Of a DNA stretch of 64,000 bases, positions 8,696-17,538 are shown one piece after another (position 1 is the stretch's first letter; every line of letters starts with the position of its first letter). The position numbers and the translations under genes are program-made. Origin of the DNA: Clostridia bacterium. Lineage in GTDB: Bacteria > Bacillota > Clostridia > Christensenellales > Aristaeellaceae. Below the pieces are notes generated by a model. It made no database searches, was not told the origin of the DNA, and saw only the letters and a list, made by a program, of their open reading frames with translations. The stretch spans positions 1 through 64,000 of the forward strand of contig JAFRNK010000002.1 in assembly GCA_017430225.1 (NCBI GenBank), written 5' to 3'.

Positions 8696-8719
8696 AACCC
8701 GGCTGTAATAAGCCGGGTT
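8696..8719 (-). terminator. Hairpin downstream of the leftward sugar-uptake operon
   Basis: A 9-bp stem AACCCGGCT/AGCCGGGTT (8696-8704 with 8711-8719) sits 33 bases after the ABC ATPase stop and before the GNAT gene. On the minus strand it runs into TTTGGTT, a weak T-tract, so it is a plausible terminator of the operon. Confidence 0.55.
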
Positions 8720-8752
8720 CGGTAATCGTTCAGGAATCTATCGTCATTGCGG

Positions 8753-9829
8753 TCAGTCGATCACGTTCTCCGTCTCACCGTCAAACAGGTAGACGCTCTC
8801 GAACGGGATATAGAAATCGAGCGGGACGTCCGTTTCCGGCGTGTCGTGGGAGTCGACCTTCAGGATCGCGCGGCTGTCGCCGGTGGTGATATAGATGTTG
8901 GTGTTGTCACCGAGCATTTCCGTCAGCTCGACCTGACTGTGGATCAAATGCGCGTTTTCAGCACCGGTCAGGCGGATGGCTTCCGGACGGAAACCGAACA
9001 CGATTTCCTTGCCTTCATAAGCAGCGGCGTTCTTCAGTTTCGCCGACAGGTCGATCGTATTCTCGCCGAACTGTATCTTCCCGCCATGGACCTTGCCGCG
9101 CACGAAGTTCATGGGCGGCTCGCCGATGAAGCCGGCGACGAAAACGTTGGCGGGCTTGAAATAGAGCTCATATGGCGTACCGATCTGCTGTACATAACCG
9201 TCCTTCATGACCACGATCCGGTCCGCCAGGGTCATGGCCTCGGTCTGGTCGTGGGTGACGTAGATGGTGGTCGCACCGGTTTCCTGGTGGATCTGCGCAA
9301 TCTCGTAGCGCATGGTCACGCGCTGCTTGGCATCCAGGTTGGAAAGCGGTTCGTCCATCAGGAAGACGCCGACCTTGCGGATGATCGCACGGCCGATGGC
9401 GACGCGCTGGCGCTGACCGCCGGACAAAGCACGCGGCAGGCGGTCGAGATAATCCGTCAGACCGAGGATGGCGGCGGTCTTTTTCACGCGCTCCTCGATG
9501 ACGTCCTCGTCCACGCCCTGAAGCGTCAGGCCGAAGGCGATGTTGTCGTACACGGTCATCTGCGGATAGAGGGCGTAGCTCTGGAACACCATCGCGATCT
9601 CACGCTCACGGGGTCCTTTCTCGTTGGCGCGCTCTCCGTTCAGCAAAAATTCACCGCTGGAGATATCCTCCAGGCCCGCAATCATGCGCAGGGTGGTGGA
9701 TTTGCCGCACCCGGAAGGGCCGACGAAAACCACGACCTCACCCTTTTCAATCTCCAGATTGAAGTTGTGTACGGCGTGGTATCCGTTCGGGTAGATCTTG
9801 TTGACGTTCTTCAGGGTCAGATAAGCCAT
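8753..9829 (-). CDS. Sugar ABC transporter ATPase (UgpC/MsmK type), copy 1
   Basis: A 358-residue cytosolic ATPase of the CUT1 carbohydrate-importer class. Walker A GPSGCGKST at about residues 38-46, Q-loop in MVFQSYALYP, signature LSGGQRQRVAIGRA, Walker B VFLMDEPLSNLD, H-loop VTHDQ; the C-terminal third is the MalK/UgpC regulatory OB-fold region (FGFRPEAIRL). The start was set at the ATG of MAYLTLKNV (9827-9829), which has AGGAGGT eight bases upstream; an earlier in-frame ATG lacks this. Last gene of the pectin-oligosaccharide locus, five bases after the GH105 gene. It is one of two such ATPases here; multitask MsmK-type ATPases often energise several Lpl-type permease pairs. Confidence 0.93.
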   Translation of the reverse strand: MAYLTLKNVNKIYPNGYHAVHNFNLEIEKGEVVVFVGPSGCGKSTTLRMIAGLEDISSGEFLLNGERANEKGPREREIAMVFQSYALYPQMTVYDNIAFGLTLQGVDEDVIEERVKKTAAILGLTDYLDRLPRALSGGQRQRVAIGRAIIRKVGVFLMDEPLSNLDAKQRVTMRYEIAQIHQETGATTIYVTHDQTEAMTLADRIVVMKDGYVQQIGTPYELYFKPANVFVAGFIGEPPMNFVRGKVHGGKIQFGENTIDLSAKLKNAAAYEGKEIVFGFRPEAIRLTGAENAHLIHSQVELTEMLGDNTNIYITTGDSRAILKVDSHDTPETDVPLDFYIPFESVYLFDGETENVID

Positions 9830-9834
9830 GAGGG

Positions 9835-11001
9835 TTACCTCCTCTTCATTTCCGTATAGCACATCAGCAGCGGCGCGACACCCTTCGCGTCGTTCTGAAC
9901 GACGGGTTCGGAAAGGTAATAGGCGATGGTGCCGTCCCGGCGGCGGTTGTTTTCCGGGCCGAGCCCGGCCACCAGGCAGATATTGTTCAGGTTCAGTTCC
10001 TTTCCGGTGAAGGAAAGGCTCGTGCGGACGATGCCGTCAAAGGTCTTGCAGCCCTGCTCCGCATAGGAAGCATCCAGCACCTTCAGGCGCGCGCCTTTCA
10101 GCATCGCATAGGCGATCATGGAACTGCCGCTGGTTTCCAGATAGTTGCCGGGCACTTCCGGATGGTCCACCACCTGGTAATACATGCCGGTTTCCGGATC
10201 GGCGAAGGGTAGTACATCCCGCATCAGGGCGGAAAAAACGTCTTTCAGCGGGGCGGCGTCCTTTTCGGGCAGGATCTCACAGAGATCCGCCAGCGCGACG
10301 GAAAACCAGCCGATGGCCCGCAGCCAGAAGCTCTGGCTCAGTCCGGTAGCCTTGTCGCACCAGAAAGCCTCGCGCGAAGCGTCGTAGCCGTGATAATACA
10401 GGCCTGTGCGTGCATCCCGCATCCGGTCGCGGACGACAGCGACCTGCTTCAGGATATCGCTGTAATCCCCGGTACCGAAATGCTTTTCGTACAGAGCAGC
10501 GAAGGGCTGTGCCATGTAGATGCCGTCCAGCCAGACCTGGTTCGGATAGATCTGCTTGTGCCACCATGAGCCTTCAACGGTCCGCGGCTGGGAGTCGAGC
10601 GCCTTCCTGAGGAAATCGGCCGCTTTGCGGTACTTTTCCTTGCCTGTGGCCTTGTAAAGGTCAAAGAGCACACGCCCCTCGTTGATGTCATCCAGCGTAT
10701 GGCCTTCAGCTTTGAAGGTGCGGATCGTGCCGTCCTCATAGACAAAAGCGTCGATGAAGGACTCGACGAAATCGAAATACCGGCGTTCTCCAGTGATCTC
10801 ATACAAGGACAGCAGGGCGGTCATCATACAGCCGTCGATGTAATTCCAATTGGTCGACGCCCCCTGGCGGATCTTTTCCACATTCCAGGCAGTATAGTCC
10901 GGAGTAGATTCAGTGATCAGCCGTTCAATATACTGATCCAGGGCGGCGTAGGTCGCATTTTCAGCCAACGGAAAATCCATCCTTTCAGGGAGAATCGTCA
11001 T
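9835..11001 (-). CDS. Glycoside hydrolase family 105 unsaturated uronyl hydrolase
   Basis: A 388-residue (alpha/alpha)6-barrel enzyme of the YteR/YesR family that releases unsaturated galacturonic acid from the non-reducing end of rhamnogalacturonan or pectin oligosaccharides made by lyases. The motif WLDGIYMAQPF places the probable general acid at Asp159 (counterpart of Asp143 in Bacillus YteR). Other family segments: NWNYIDGCMM near 52-60, WFLRAIGW-like SFWLRAIGWFSVAL near 237-250, and the C-terminal ETSGSSMIAYAML. No signal peptide, so it acts in the cytosol on imported oligosaccharides, which fits the ABC importer genes around it. Two in-frame ATGs (10999-11001 and 10978-10980) have weak ribosome-binding sites; the first is used here. 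Confidence 0.9.
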   Translation of the reverse strand: MTILPERMDFPLAENATYAALDQYIERLITESTPDYTAWNVEKIRQGASTNWNYIDGCMMTALLSLYEITGERRYFDFVESFIDAFVYEDGTIRTFKAEGHTLDDINEGRVLFDLYKATGKEKYRKAADFLRKALDSQPRTVEGSWWHKQIYPNQVWLDGIYMAQPFAALYEKHFGTGDYSDILKQVAVVRDRMRDARTGLYYHGYDASREAFWCDKATGLSQSFWLRAIGWFSVALADLCEILPEKDAAPLKDVFSALMRDVLPFADPETGMYYQVVDHPEVPGNYLETSGSSMIAYAMLKGARLKVLDASYAEQGCKTFDGIVRTSLSFTGKELNLNNICLVAGLGPENNRRRDGTIAYYLSEPVVQNDAKGVAPLLMCYTEMKRR

Positions 11002-11037
11002 CAGAAGAATCAGGTTCGTGATGAACAGGGATCCTGT

Positions 11038-11727
11038 TCATTTTCCGGAGTTTACCTTGCGCTTCGCGTCTGTCAGCATCCGTTTGAACAGATGCTTCAT
11101 ACCCAGAAACAGCAGATCCCACATCGTCATGATCACGCCGAACAGGATCGGCTCCACTCCCAGCGCCGCAGGAGCGTCTTGCGCGCTGCCGGCCGCGATC
11201 AGGTTGATCCCGTTATAGGTCATCACCACGCAGAATACCAGAAGCAGGGCGTACAGGATATCCAGCGGCAGCAGCCAGATCGTCCCGCAGGGGAACATCA
11301 TCCACCGGTCATACAGCCCGGGGGTCGCGGCGATGAAGCGCAGGATGTTATTGGTGATCAGGTGGGTCACCGTCCCCAGGGCGATCCCGAGCACCAGCAG
11401 GTGATCCCACTGATTCAGGGTGAACGTGCTCAGGCCCCAGATAAAGAAGTAACAGATCATACCGCCGGTCCAGAACTTCAGCAGCAGGACCTTGACCCAG
11501 TCGGCCAGCTTGATCTGCGGGCCGGAACGGTATTTCCTCAGTTCGGCGGCAGATACGGGCGGAGAATTCTCTTCGTTGGCGGTGACCAGGTCCTCTACCG
11601 CCTCCGTCTTCAGCCGGTAATAGTCCGCGGTCGTCTTTTCTTCATCCGGTTTTCCCGCGGCCGATCGCCGATCAGGATTGCCGGACTTTCCGCGCGGCGG
11701 TTTACCGTGCTGTTTCCTGTTTCCCAT
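11038..11727 (-). CDS. Hypothetical polytopic membrane protein (sugar-uptake locus)
   Basis: A 229-residue protein I do not recognise. The first 75 residues are hydrophilic and basic (MGNRKQHGKPPRGK, then Glu-rich), followed by about four hydrophobic segments (roughly 83-102, 108-130, 148-172, 196-214) and a basic tail. It has no ATPase, permease EAA loop or enzyme motif. It starts seven bases after the preceding membrane-protein gene and is followed by GH105, so it belongs to the operon. A role as accessory membrane partner of the transporter is inference from position only. Confidence 0.75.
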   Translation of the reverse strand: MGNRKQHGKPPRGKSGNPDRRSAAGKPDEEKTTADYYRLKTEAVEDLVTANEENSPPVSAAELRKYRSGPQIKLADWVKVLLLKFWTGGMICYFFIWGLSTFTLNQWDHLLVLGIALGTVTHLITNNILRFIAATPGLYDRWMMFPCGTIWLLPLDILYALLLVFCVVMTYNGINLIAAGSAQDAPAALGVEPILFGVIMTMWDLLFLGMKHLFKRMLTDAKRKVNSGK

Positions 11728-11734
11728 TTTCGGC

Positions 11735-12304
11735 TCAGGCGTCCTCGCCGCTGATGTCGATCGCCGTCATCTCGCTGTTTCCGGCGACATCGATGCTGGT
11801 ATTGATCTTCCTGAGGAAGGTGGAATATACAGGCAGGAGCGCCAGCAGCGCCGCGCCGACGATGAGCAGGACCATGTGGACATGGACCACGTTCTGCGCG
11901 ACCGCGACAAAGGCGTTCTTGCCGGTCGGCACGATGGGGCTCTCCGCGCGAGTGAGCGCCACGGAAATCCTGGTGCCATAGTAATAATCACAGAAAACGA
12001 GCAGCCCGAGCATCAGGAAGGTAAGCACCAGCATGGGAATATTGGCTTTCTTGCGGTGCGGGAACGAGTTGAGGAAGCACACGATGCCAAGCGCAGAAAA
12101 CAGCATAGTGCAGAACTCGGACAGACCCATGTGCGGGCCGTTGATCAGCGCAGTCGTGTTCGCGACGGGGCTCAGATTGAAAGAGTAGTAGACAAACGCC
12201 AGCACAAGCACCAGCAACGGTATAATCTGCGGTTTCCTTTTCAGGGAGACCAGCCGTTTCCTAAAGAACTCATGCACCCGGGAAGGCTGCTGTGCCATGG
12301 TCAT
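11735..12304 (-). CDS. Hypothetical four-segment membrane protein (sugar-uptake locus)
   Basis: A 189-residue protein of unknown function with about four transmembrane stretches (roughly 27-45, 62-80, 88-106, 132-158), a basic N-terminus and a hydrophilic acidic tail. The first ATG overlaps the stop of the upstream ATPase gene (ATGA); a second ATG two codons on (12296-12298) is better spaced from the AGGAGGGG site, so the true start may be 12298. Tight packing between an ABC ATPase and another membrane protein suggests co-expression with the importer. No homologous domain recognised. Confidence 0.75.
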   Translation of the reverse strand: MTMAQQPSRVHEFFRKRLVSLKRKPQIIPLLVLVLAFVYYSFNLSPVANTTALINGPHMGLSEFCTMLFSALGIVCFLNSFPHRKKANIPMLVLTFLMLGLLVFCDYYYGTRISVALTRAESPIVPTGKNAFVAVAQNVVHVHMVLLIVGAALLALLPVYSTFLRKINTSIDVAGNSEMTAIDISGEDA

Positions 12305-13374
12305 TTCCCCTCCTTCCGGATCGCGTTGGTGGTTTCAGGATCAAAGAAGAGCATCCTGGTAAAGTGAATGGGTACGATATCCCCGTTTTTGTAATTGGCC
12401 CAGCTGCGGAATTTCGCGGTCAGGCGGGTGTTCTCACCCATCTTGCCGTGTACCAGCGTCGTCATGCCCAAGTTTTCGTTGGTGCTGACCTTCAGCTTCA
12501 GATCTCCGCCTTCGGCGATATACTCGGGACGGACGCCCAGGATGACTTCTTTCCGGCTCCACGGCGCCAGCATAGCGCAGTCTTCCGCCGACAGCGGCAC
12601 TTCAAATCCGTCGCCCTTCGCCTTGCCGTCCTCGATGGTGACCTTGAGCATGTTCATCGGCGGCAGGCCGATAAAGGTCGCGACGAAGGTGTTGTTCGGG
12701 GAATCGTAGAGCTCCAGAGGCGTGCCGATCTGCTGAACATGGCCCATGGACATGCAGACGATCCGGTTCGCGAGCGTCAGCGCTTCCGTCTGGTCATGGG
12801 TGACGTAAAGGATGGTCGCGTTCAGGCGCTTGTGCAGCAGCAGGATCTCGCGGCGGGTGGCGCTGCGCAGCTTCGCGTCCAGGTTGGACAGCGGCTCGTC
12901 GAACAGGAAGACCTTCGGGTTGCGGACGATAGCGCGGCCCATGGCAACGCGCTGGCGCTGGCCGCCAGACAGCTGCGAAGGCTTTTTGTTCAGCTGCGCG
13001 GTCAGATCCAGGATCTCCGCGGCCGCCAGTACCTTCTTGTGGATGACGTTCGGGTTTTCCTTGCGCAGCGTCAGCGAGAACGCCATGTTCTCATAGATCG
13101 TCATATGGCCGTACAGGGCGTAGTTCTGGAACACCATGGCCATATCGCGGTCCTTGGCAGGCGCCTGGGTGATATCTCTGCCGTCCAGCAGCAGATTGCC
13201 GCGGGAAATGTCCTCCAGGCCGGCGACCATGCGCAGGGTGGTGGATTTGCCGCAGCCGGACGGACCGACCAATACGATCAGCTCGCCGTCCTTCACATCC
13301 AGGTTGAAATCGTAGACCGCCTGTACGTTATTGTCGTAGATTTTGTCAAGATGATGCAGTTGAAGCTCAGCCAT
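12301..13374 (-). CDS. Sugar ABC transporter ATPase (UgpC/MsmK type), copy 2
   Basis: A 357-residue CUT1-type ATPase, clearly paralogous to the one at 8753-9829. Walker A GPSGCGKST at about residues 37-45, MVFQNYALYG Q-loop, LSGGQRQRVAMGRA signature, Walker B VFLFDEPLSNLD, VTHDQTEAL H-loop, and the C-terminal MalK-like regulatory domain (ILGVRPEYI). The ribosome-binding site AAGGAGGGGG is eight bases before the ATG. Having two complete ATPases in one locus is unusual because Lpl-type importers usually carry none. It is flanked on both sides by small membrane proteins of unknown function. Confidence 0.93.
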   Translation of the reverse strand: MAELQLHHLDKIYDNNVQAVYDFNLDVKDGELIVLVGPSGCGKSTTLRMVAGLEDISRGNLLLDGRDITQAPAKDRDMAMVFQNYALYGHMTIYENMAFSLTLRKENPNVIHKKVLAAAEILDLTAQLNKKPSQLSGGQRQRVAMGRAIVRNPKVFLFDEPLSNLDAKLRSATRREILLLHKRLNATILYVTHDQTEALTLANRIVCMSMGHVQQIGTPLELYDSPNNTFVATFIGLPPMNMLKVTIEDGKAKGDGFEVPLSAEDCAMLAPWSRKEVILGVRPEYIAEGGDLKLKVSTNENLGMTTLVHGKMGENTRLTAKFRSWANYKNGDIVPIHFTRMLFFDPETTNAIRKEGK

Positions 13375-13390
13375 GCGTTATTCCCCCTCC

Positions 13391-13858
13391 TTATGCCTTC
13401 AGAGAGGCAAGATGCGCGGACAGTGCCCGGCTCTTTTGCAAATTGATGACAGCGCCGGCGAAAAGCGCGACGGCAGAAAGCGTCAGGTAGATCACGATCC
13501 GGGTAAACTGGGCGTCGCCCATGACCGGAGCGTTATTGACCAGCGTCTTGTGCGCGTCCATGGGAATGATGAAAATCCTGAGTATCTGTCCCGCCCCGAG
13601 AACCATCATCGCCCAGGAGTAGGAAACCTGGTAGTTCTTGACGCCTTCCGAGCACAGGAAAGCCGCCAGGAGGAAGATCAGGTTGTATACGATGGAAGCG
13701 CCGATCAGGATAGTGTAATAGTACGTATCCACGTCGGATTTATAAAGACTGATGAAGAACAGCACATCGAATACGATGGCCAGCAGGGCAAGCCGCGAAG
13801 AGGCTGTATTCTTGGTATAGCGCATGCGGTCCAACTGCGTGACGCGATCATCACTCAT
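13391..13858 (-). CDS. Hypothetical small membrane protein (sugar-uptake locus)
   Basis: A 155-residue protein of unknown function with about four hydrophobic segments (roughly 22-40, 46-66, 78-97, 118-138). The start was moved to the ATG at 13856-13858 because AGGAGG lies eight bases upstream and the ATG overlaps the upstream stop (ATGA); the longer open frame begins inside the neighbouring gene without a ribosome-binding site. It is translationally coupled to the 196-residue membrane protein and followed by the ATPase gene. Confidence 0.75.
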   Translation of the reverse strand: MSDDRVTQLDRMRYTKNTASSRLALLAIVFDVLFFISLYKSDVDTYYYTILIGASIVYNLIFLLAAFLCSEGVKNYQVSYSWAMMVLGAGQILRIFIIPMDAHKTLVNNAPVMGDAQFTRIVIYLTLSAVALFAGAVINLQKSRALSAHLASLKA

Positions 13859-14445
13859 GCTGATACCTCCTTTTTCGTGGAACTGAGAAGTTCCTGCTCT
13901 TCCTGCATCATTTTCTTCTTCCAGATAAAATTCACAATCAGAAGTACGGCTGCGATAACAGCCACGATGCATACCAGGTAATGAATGTCAAACCAGAATG
14001 TGGAATCGCTGTAGGTGCCGCGGCGGGAAAGGCGCTTGTAAAGCTCCGCGAAATCCACGGTGCCCACATACTGTGCCCTGAAAGCGACCACCTGAATGTG
14101 GCACCAGATTGCCATGGCCACCTCGGCGATCACGTTGAGCGCCGTTGCGACGGCATTGCTCATGTAATATTTCCTGCGCGAATGGGTATTCGTCAGGAAG
14201 AGTATGCACGCCAGAACGATCATGCCGATGGAAAACCGCAGCAGGAGGCGGTTGAAGGGCTGCATATCATAATAGATCCTGGCGCCCGCGACCTTCGCAC
14301 TGTCCAGTTTATCCGGCTGGACCATGGAATACAGCGTGTCATAAAGATCCGTCATCATACCCAGCGAATACACAAAGAACAGCGCGCCGGCAATCAAGGC
14401 GCAGAAACAGACGATTCGCTGAAAGTTTACCTGCTTTTTGTACAT
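13855..14445 (-). CDS. Hypothetical four-segment membrane protein (sugar-uptake locus)
   Basis: A 196-residue protein of unknown function. Hydrophobic stretches lie at about 10-30, 68-88, 98-118 and 152-174; the loop between the first two is extracytoplasmic by the positive-inside rule and the C-terminus is Lys/Glu-rich. First gene after the binding-protein gene, separated from it by a 13-bp hairpin. It ends in the ribosome-binding site of the next gene (AAGGAGG) and overlaps it by four bases, so the pair may form a complex. Confidence 0.75.
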   Translation of the reverse strand: MYKKQVNFQRIVCFCALIAGALFFVYSLGMMTDLYDTLYSMVQPDKLDSAKVAGARIYYDMQPFNRLLLRFSIGMIVLACILFLTNTHSRRKYYMSNAVATALNVIAEVAMAIWCHIQVVAFRAQYVGTVDFAELYKRLSRRGTYSDSTFWFDIHYLVCIVAVIAAVLLIVNFIWKKKMMQEEQELLSSTKKEVSA

Positions 14446-14471
14446 ATCGATTCAGCCCTTTCAGGAAGGCC

Positions 14472-14501
14472 CACCTGCCTCCTCCGCAGAGGAGGCAGGT
14501 G
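14472..14501 (-). other. Strong intercistronic hairpin after the solute-binding-protein gene
   Basis: A perfect 13-bp GC-rich stem (14472-14484 with 14489-14501, loop CGCA) lies 42 bases after the binding-protein stop. No T-run follows on the minus strand, so it looks like an mRNA-stabilising or partially terminating element that would keep binding-protein mRNA more abundant than the downstream genes. Confidence 0.65.
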
Positions 14502-14543
14502 AGCAGTGCCGTTGTTCCGACTTACGGTAGATACCTGCCGGAA

Positions 14544-16610
14544 TCAATTCAGAGAGTTGTAATACTCGATCAGGCGGGTCCAAGCGTCGTTGCAGATCTC
14601 GGTGTAGACATAGCCGCTCCAGTCGTTCTCGGCGATTTCAGCCTGCTCCTGAGCAGTCGCGCCGTTCGGGATGCCGTTGACCAGGATCTCGTCGAACATA
14701 TTGAAGTCGTTGCTGAAGTTGGAAGCCAGATCGCTCAGGTTGTTCTTTTCAGTGATTTCAGAAGCATAGAACGGGAGAACCGTAGGCACGGAGGTGTACC
14801 AGAGATTCTCGGTAATGGCCAGCGCGGGATGCTTGATGGTGCCCAGACCGATGGCGGCGGACAGCTTCGCAGCGCCTTCCCTGCCGACTTCATGCGTGCA
14901 CTGATACTCGAAGGCCTGGCTCTTTACGAAGGACAGGGTGGAGCCCAGGTAACGGCGGGCGAAGTTGGTGTAGTTGCCGCCGGCCAGGGACCAGAGTTCT
15001 TCAGCGGTAGCATCCGCGATCACGGGCATTTCCTTGCCGTTGAACACGAAGGTCTCGTAGGAGCCGTCATCCTTGGTCTTGATGAAAGCGTCGGGGCCGT
15101 AGCTCATGAGGATCTGGCCCTTTTCGGAATAGACGTAGTTGACCAGCGCAAGCAGGACATCGAGGGCACCGGGATTGGCTTCAACGCCCTTCTTGGAGAT
15201 GGCCCAGGCGCCGGGCTTGACAGAACGCCAGCTCTCGGTAAAGCGCATGTAGACGCCGTCCTCGTTGGTGCCATCATACCAGCGGGCCACGGGAATCATG
15301 ATGCAGCTGTATTTCTCGCCCTGGTCCAGCTGCAGCTTGGTGGCGTTCATCAGGGTCTGGGTCTGGTTGTAGTCGTAGGACATGAAGCCCAGGTCGTTCT
15401 CGAGGTACATGCCGGAGTTGGTACTCGCGCGGGTCATGAAGTCGGAGGAGATCAGTCCTTCCATCGCGATGTCGTGCATCCGGGCAGCGGCTTCATAAGC
15501 CAGCACGTTCTGGCGGCCGTCCTTCAGTTCGCCGTCGTAGTCGAAGTACAGGTAATCCTGGCGAGATTCATAGCCGCGGACACCGAAGAGCGGGCCACCC
15601 AGACGATATACGTCGGGACGGCGGGCCATGGAGTTCTCTTCACGGGAGAAGAGGCCCTGGATGGAATCGGTGCCGTTCAGCGTCTGGGGGTTCGCGACGA
15701 CGCAGCGCAGCAGGGCGACCATTTCGTCAGCGTCCCAGCAGGCGTCATAGCCGCAGAACAGGTTGGAACGGGTAGCGCCGTAGTAGCCGCCGTAGGTCTT
15801 GTCGATGTATTCACGCAGCATGTTGACCGCGTCCACACCGGACATCGGGCCGACTTCGTTCATCTTGGCGACGATGTTGCCGTAAGCGTCATAGTCCTTC
15901 ACCAGGACCTGAGTCGCGGAACCGTCAGCCGTGGGGGTTTCGATCTCGATCTTGCCGCTGGTCGGCATGTAGGGCTGGTATACGGGAGCCGCGGTATCCT
16001 TGCAGGCATCCGCCGCGAACGCGCCTTCGCCGTCCAGCAGTTTCTGCAGCATGTCGATACGCATCAGGGGCATTTTTTCAATGTCGTTGACGCCGTCGAA
16101 GTAAGGAGCGAAATAGATCGCGCCGGTCTCGGTGTTGCCGGTGATGGACAGGCGGACGATGGGGTTGGCTTCCAGATAAGCCATGAAATCGGGCAGCTTG
16201 TCCGCATATTCAGCCAGGTTCACCAGGCTGCCGGAATCACCGTAAGCGGTCAGGGTCAGAGAGGTGCCGGGCACCATGTCGATCTGGTCCAGCTGCTCTT
16301 TCCAGTAGTCGAATTCCTTGGCATCGCCGTTGCCCTGGTAGTAAGAGCCGTCGATCACGACATTGTTGCCAGTCAGTTCGGACAGGATCTTTTCCATTTC
16401 AACCCAGGTGGGTTTCAGGTCGCCTGTGTGATAGGTCACGCCGTCGGCCAGGGTAATGCCTTCACCGGCAATATCCGAGCTGAAAGCCAGACCGGTGTTC
16501 GCGTTGTTGTAGCCGGTCGCCATACGCAGGGTGATGTCGGCTGCGCTCGCGGTCACCGTCAGTGACAGCAGCATCACACAGGCCAGAATGAGTGCCAGAA
16601 TCCGTTTCAT
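14544..16610 (-). CDS. Extracellular solute-binding protein of an Lpl-type sugar importer
   Basis: A 688-residue secreted binding protein. A signal peptide occupies residues 1-23 or so (MKRILALILACVMLLSL, cleavage after TASA); there is a Cys in the hydrophobic core but no convincing lipobox, so it may be released or bound by its permease rather than lipidated. The length exceeds the 430-550 residues usual for LplA-type proteins. It precedes nothing but follows the two permease genes on the minus strand, giving the order permease-permease-binding protein. With GH105 in the same locus the ligand is probably an oligosaccharide from pectin or rhamnogalacturonan (inference). Ribosome-binding site AAGGAGG seven bases upstream. 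Confidence 0.88.
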   Translation of the reverse strand: MKRILALILACVMLLSLTVTASAADITLRMATGYNNANTGLAFSSDIAGEGITLADGVTYHTGDLKPTWVEMEKILSELTGNNVVIDGSYYQGNGDAKEFDYWKEQLDQIDMVPGTSLTLTAYGDSGSLVNLAEYADKLPDFMAYLEANPIVRLSITGNTETGAIYFAPYFDGVNDIEKMPLMRIDMLQKLLDGEGAFAADACKDTAAPVYQPYMPTSGKIEIETPTADGSATQVLVKDYDAYGNIVAKMNEVGPMSGVDAVNMLREYIDKTYGGYYGATRSNLFCGYDACWDADEMVALLRCVVANPQTLNGTDSIQGLFSREENSMARRPDVYRLGGPLFGVRGYESRQDYLYFDYDGELKDGRQNVLAYEAAARMHDIAMEGLISSDFMTRASTNSGMYLENDLGFMSYDYNQTQTLMNATKLQLDQGEKYSCIMIPVARWYDGTNEDGVYMRFTESWRSVKPGAWAISKKGVEANPGALDVLLALVNYVYSEKGQILMSYGPDAFIKTKDDGSYETFVFNGKEMPVIADATAEELWSLAGGNYTNFARRYLGSTLSFVKSQAFEYQCTHEVGREGAAKLSAAIGLGTIKHPALAITENLWYTSVPTVLPFYASEITEKNNLSDLASNFSNDFNMFDEILVNGIPNGATAQEQAEIAENDWSGYVYTEICNDAWTRLIEYYNSLN

Positions 16611-16634
16611 TTGAATTCCTCCTTACGTTTTGTC

Positions 16635-17525
16635 TTATTCCTTCACACCGCCGGCATTGGTGCCTTTGGCGAAGTACTTCTGGATAAAGGGATAAATGAT
16701 CAGGATCGGGATAATGGAGCAGACAATCAGCGCGAAAATCACGGAGTCCGCAGCGTAGTCCTTGGTCCAGGACGCGAGCTGCTCCAGGTCGGTGTACTGC
16801 TCCAGCTGATTGCGGATGAAGACCTGCAGGGGCTGTTCATTATTATTGGAAATCATCTGGCGCGCCCAGAAGTAGCCGTTCCAGCGGCTGATGGCGAAGA
16901 ACAGGGCCACCGTCGCGATGGTGGATTTGCTCATGGGGATATGGACCTTGGTCAGGACCTGGAACTCGCTGGCGCCGTCCACGATGGCCGCTTCCTCGAT
17001 TTCGGAGGGCACGTTCTCAAACGCGTTGCGCAGCAGGATCGTGTTCATGGCCGCCATCCCCATGGCGATGACGACCAGCCACTTGTCGTCCATGATGCCC
17101 ACAGAGTTGAACACGCTCTTGGTGGCCAGGTAGTTCAGGTACTGCGGGACGATACCGGCGGAGAACCACATGGTGAATACGAGGAAGAAGTTGAAGCCCT
17201 TGCGGAACAGCAGCCTCTTCTTGCTCAGTGCGTAGCCGCCCAGGATGGCAATCACCAGGGACCAGATGGTACCGTAGATGGTCAGGAACAGCGTATTGGA
17301 ATAGGCGTTCCAGAACTGGTTGTTGCCGAACATATCCCGGAAGGCTTCAAACTGGATATTCTTCGGGAACAGGATCAGCTCCTGATACTCCACCGCGTGC
17401 CTTCCGCTGATGGACGCGGAAATCGCGTACAGGAAGGGATACAGGCACAGCAGCGCGAATACCGTCAGGAAGGTATAGGCGATGACTTTAAAAACAAGTT
17501 CGGAGATTTCAAGTTTTCTTTTCAT
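16635..17525 (-). CDS. Carbohydrate ABC transporter permease (LplC/YtcP type)
   Basis: A 296-residue inner-membrane permease of the binding-protein-dependent (BPD) type with six predicted helices. The cytoplasmic EAA loop is recognisable at about residues 188-207 (EEAAIVDGASEFQVLTKVHIP), where the ATPase docks. N-terminal KLEISELVFKVIAYTFL and LYPFLYAISASIS match CUT1 permeases of the LplC subgroup. It forms a heterodimer with the product of the gene 13 bases upstream. AGGAGG ribosome-binding site. Confidence 0.93.
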   Translation of the reverse strand: MKRKLEISELVFKVIAYTFLTVFALLCLYPFLYAISASISGRHAVEYQELILFPKNIQFEAFRDMFGNNQFWNAYSNTLFLTIYGTIWSLVIAILGGYALSKKRLLFRKGFNFFLVFTMWFSAGIVPQYLNYLATKSVFNSVGIMDDKWLVVIAMGMAAMNTILLRNAFENVPSEIEEAAIVDGASEFQVLTKVHIPMSKSTIATVALFFAISRWNGYFWARQMISNNNEQPLQVFIRNQLEQYTDLEQLASWTKDYAADSVIFALIVCSIIPILIIYPFIQKYFAKGTNAGGVKE

Positions 17526-17538
17526 GTTTTCAGCCTCC

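Noticed and set aside
14499..16565. Long open frame on the plus strand opposite the binding-protein gene (688 codons)
   Set aside because: Exact antisense shadow of a high-GC gene with signal peptide and good start; no ribosome-binding site or recognisable domain.
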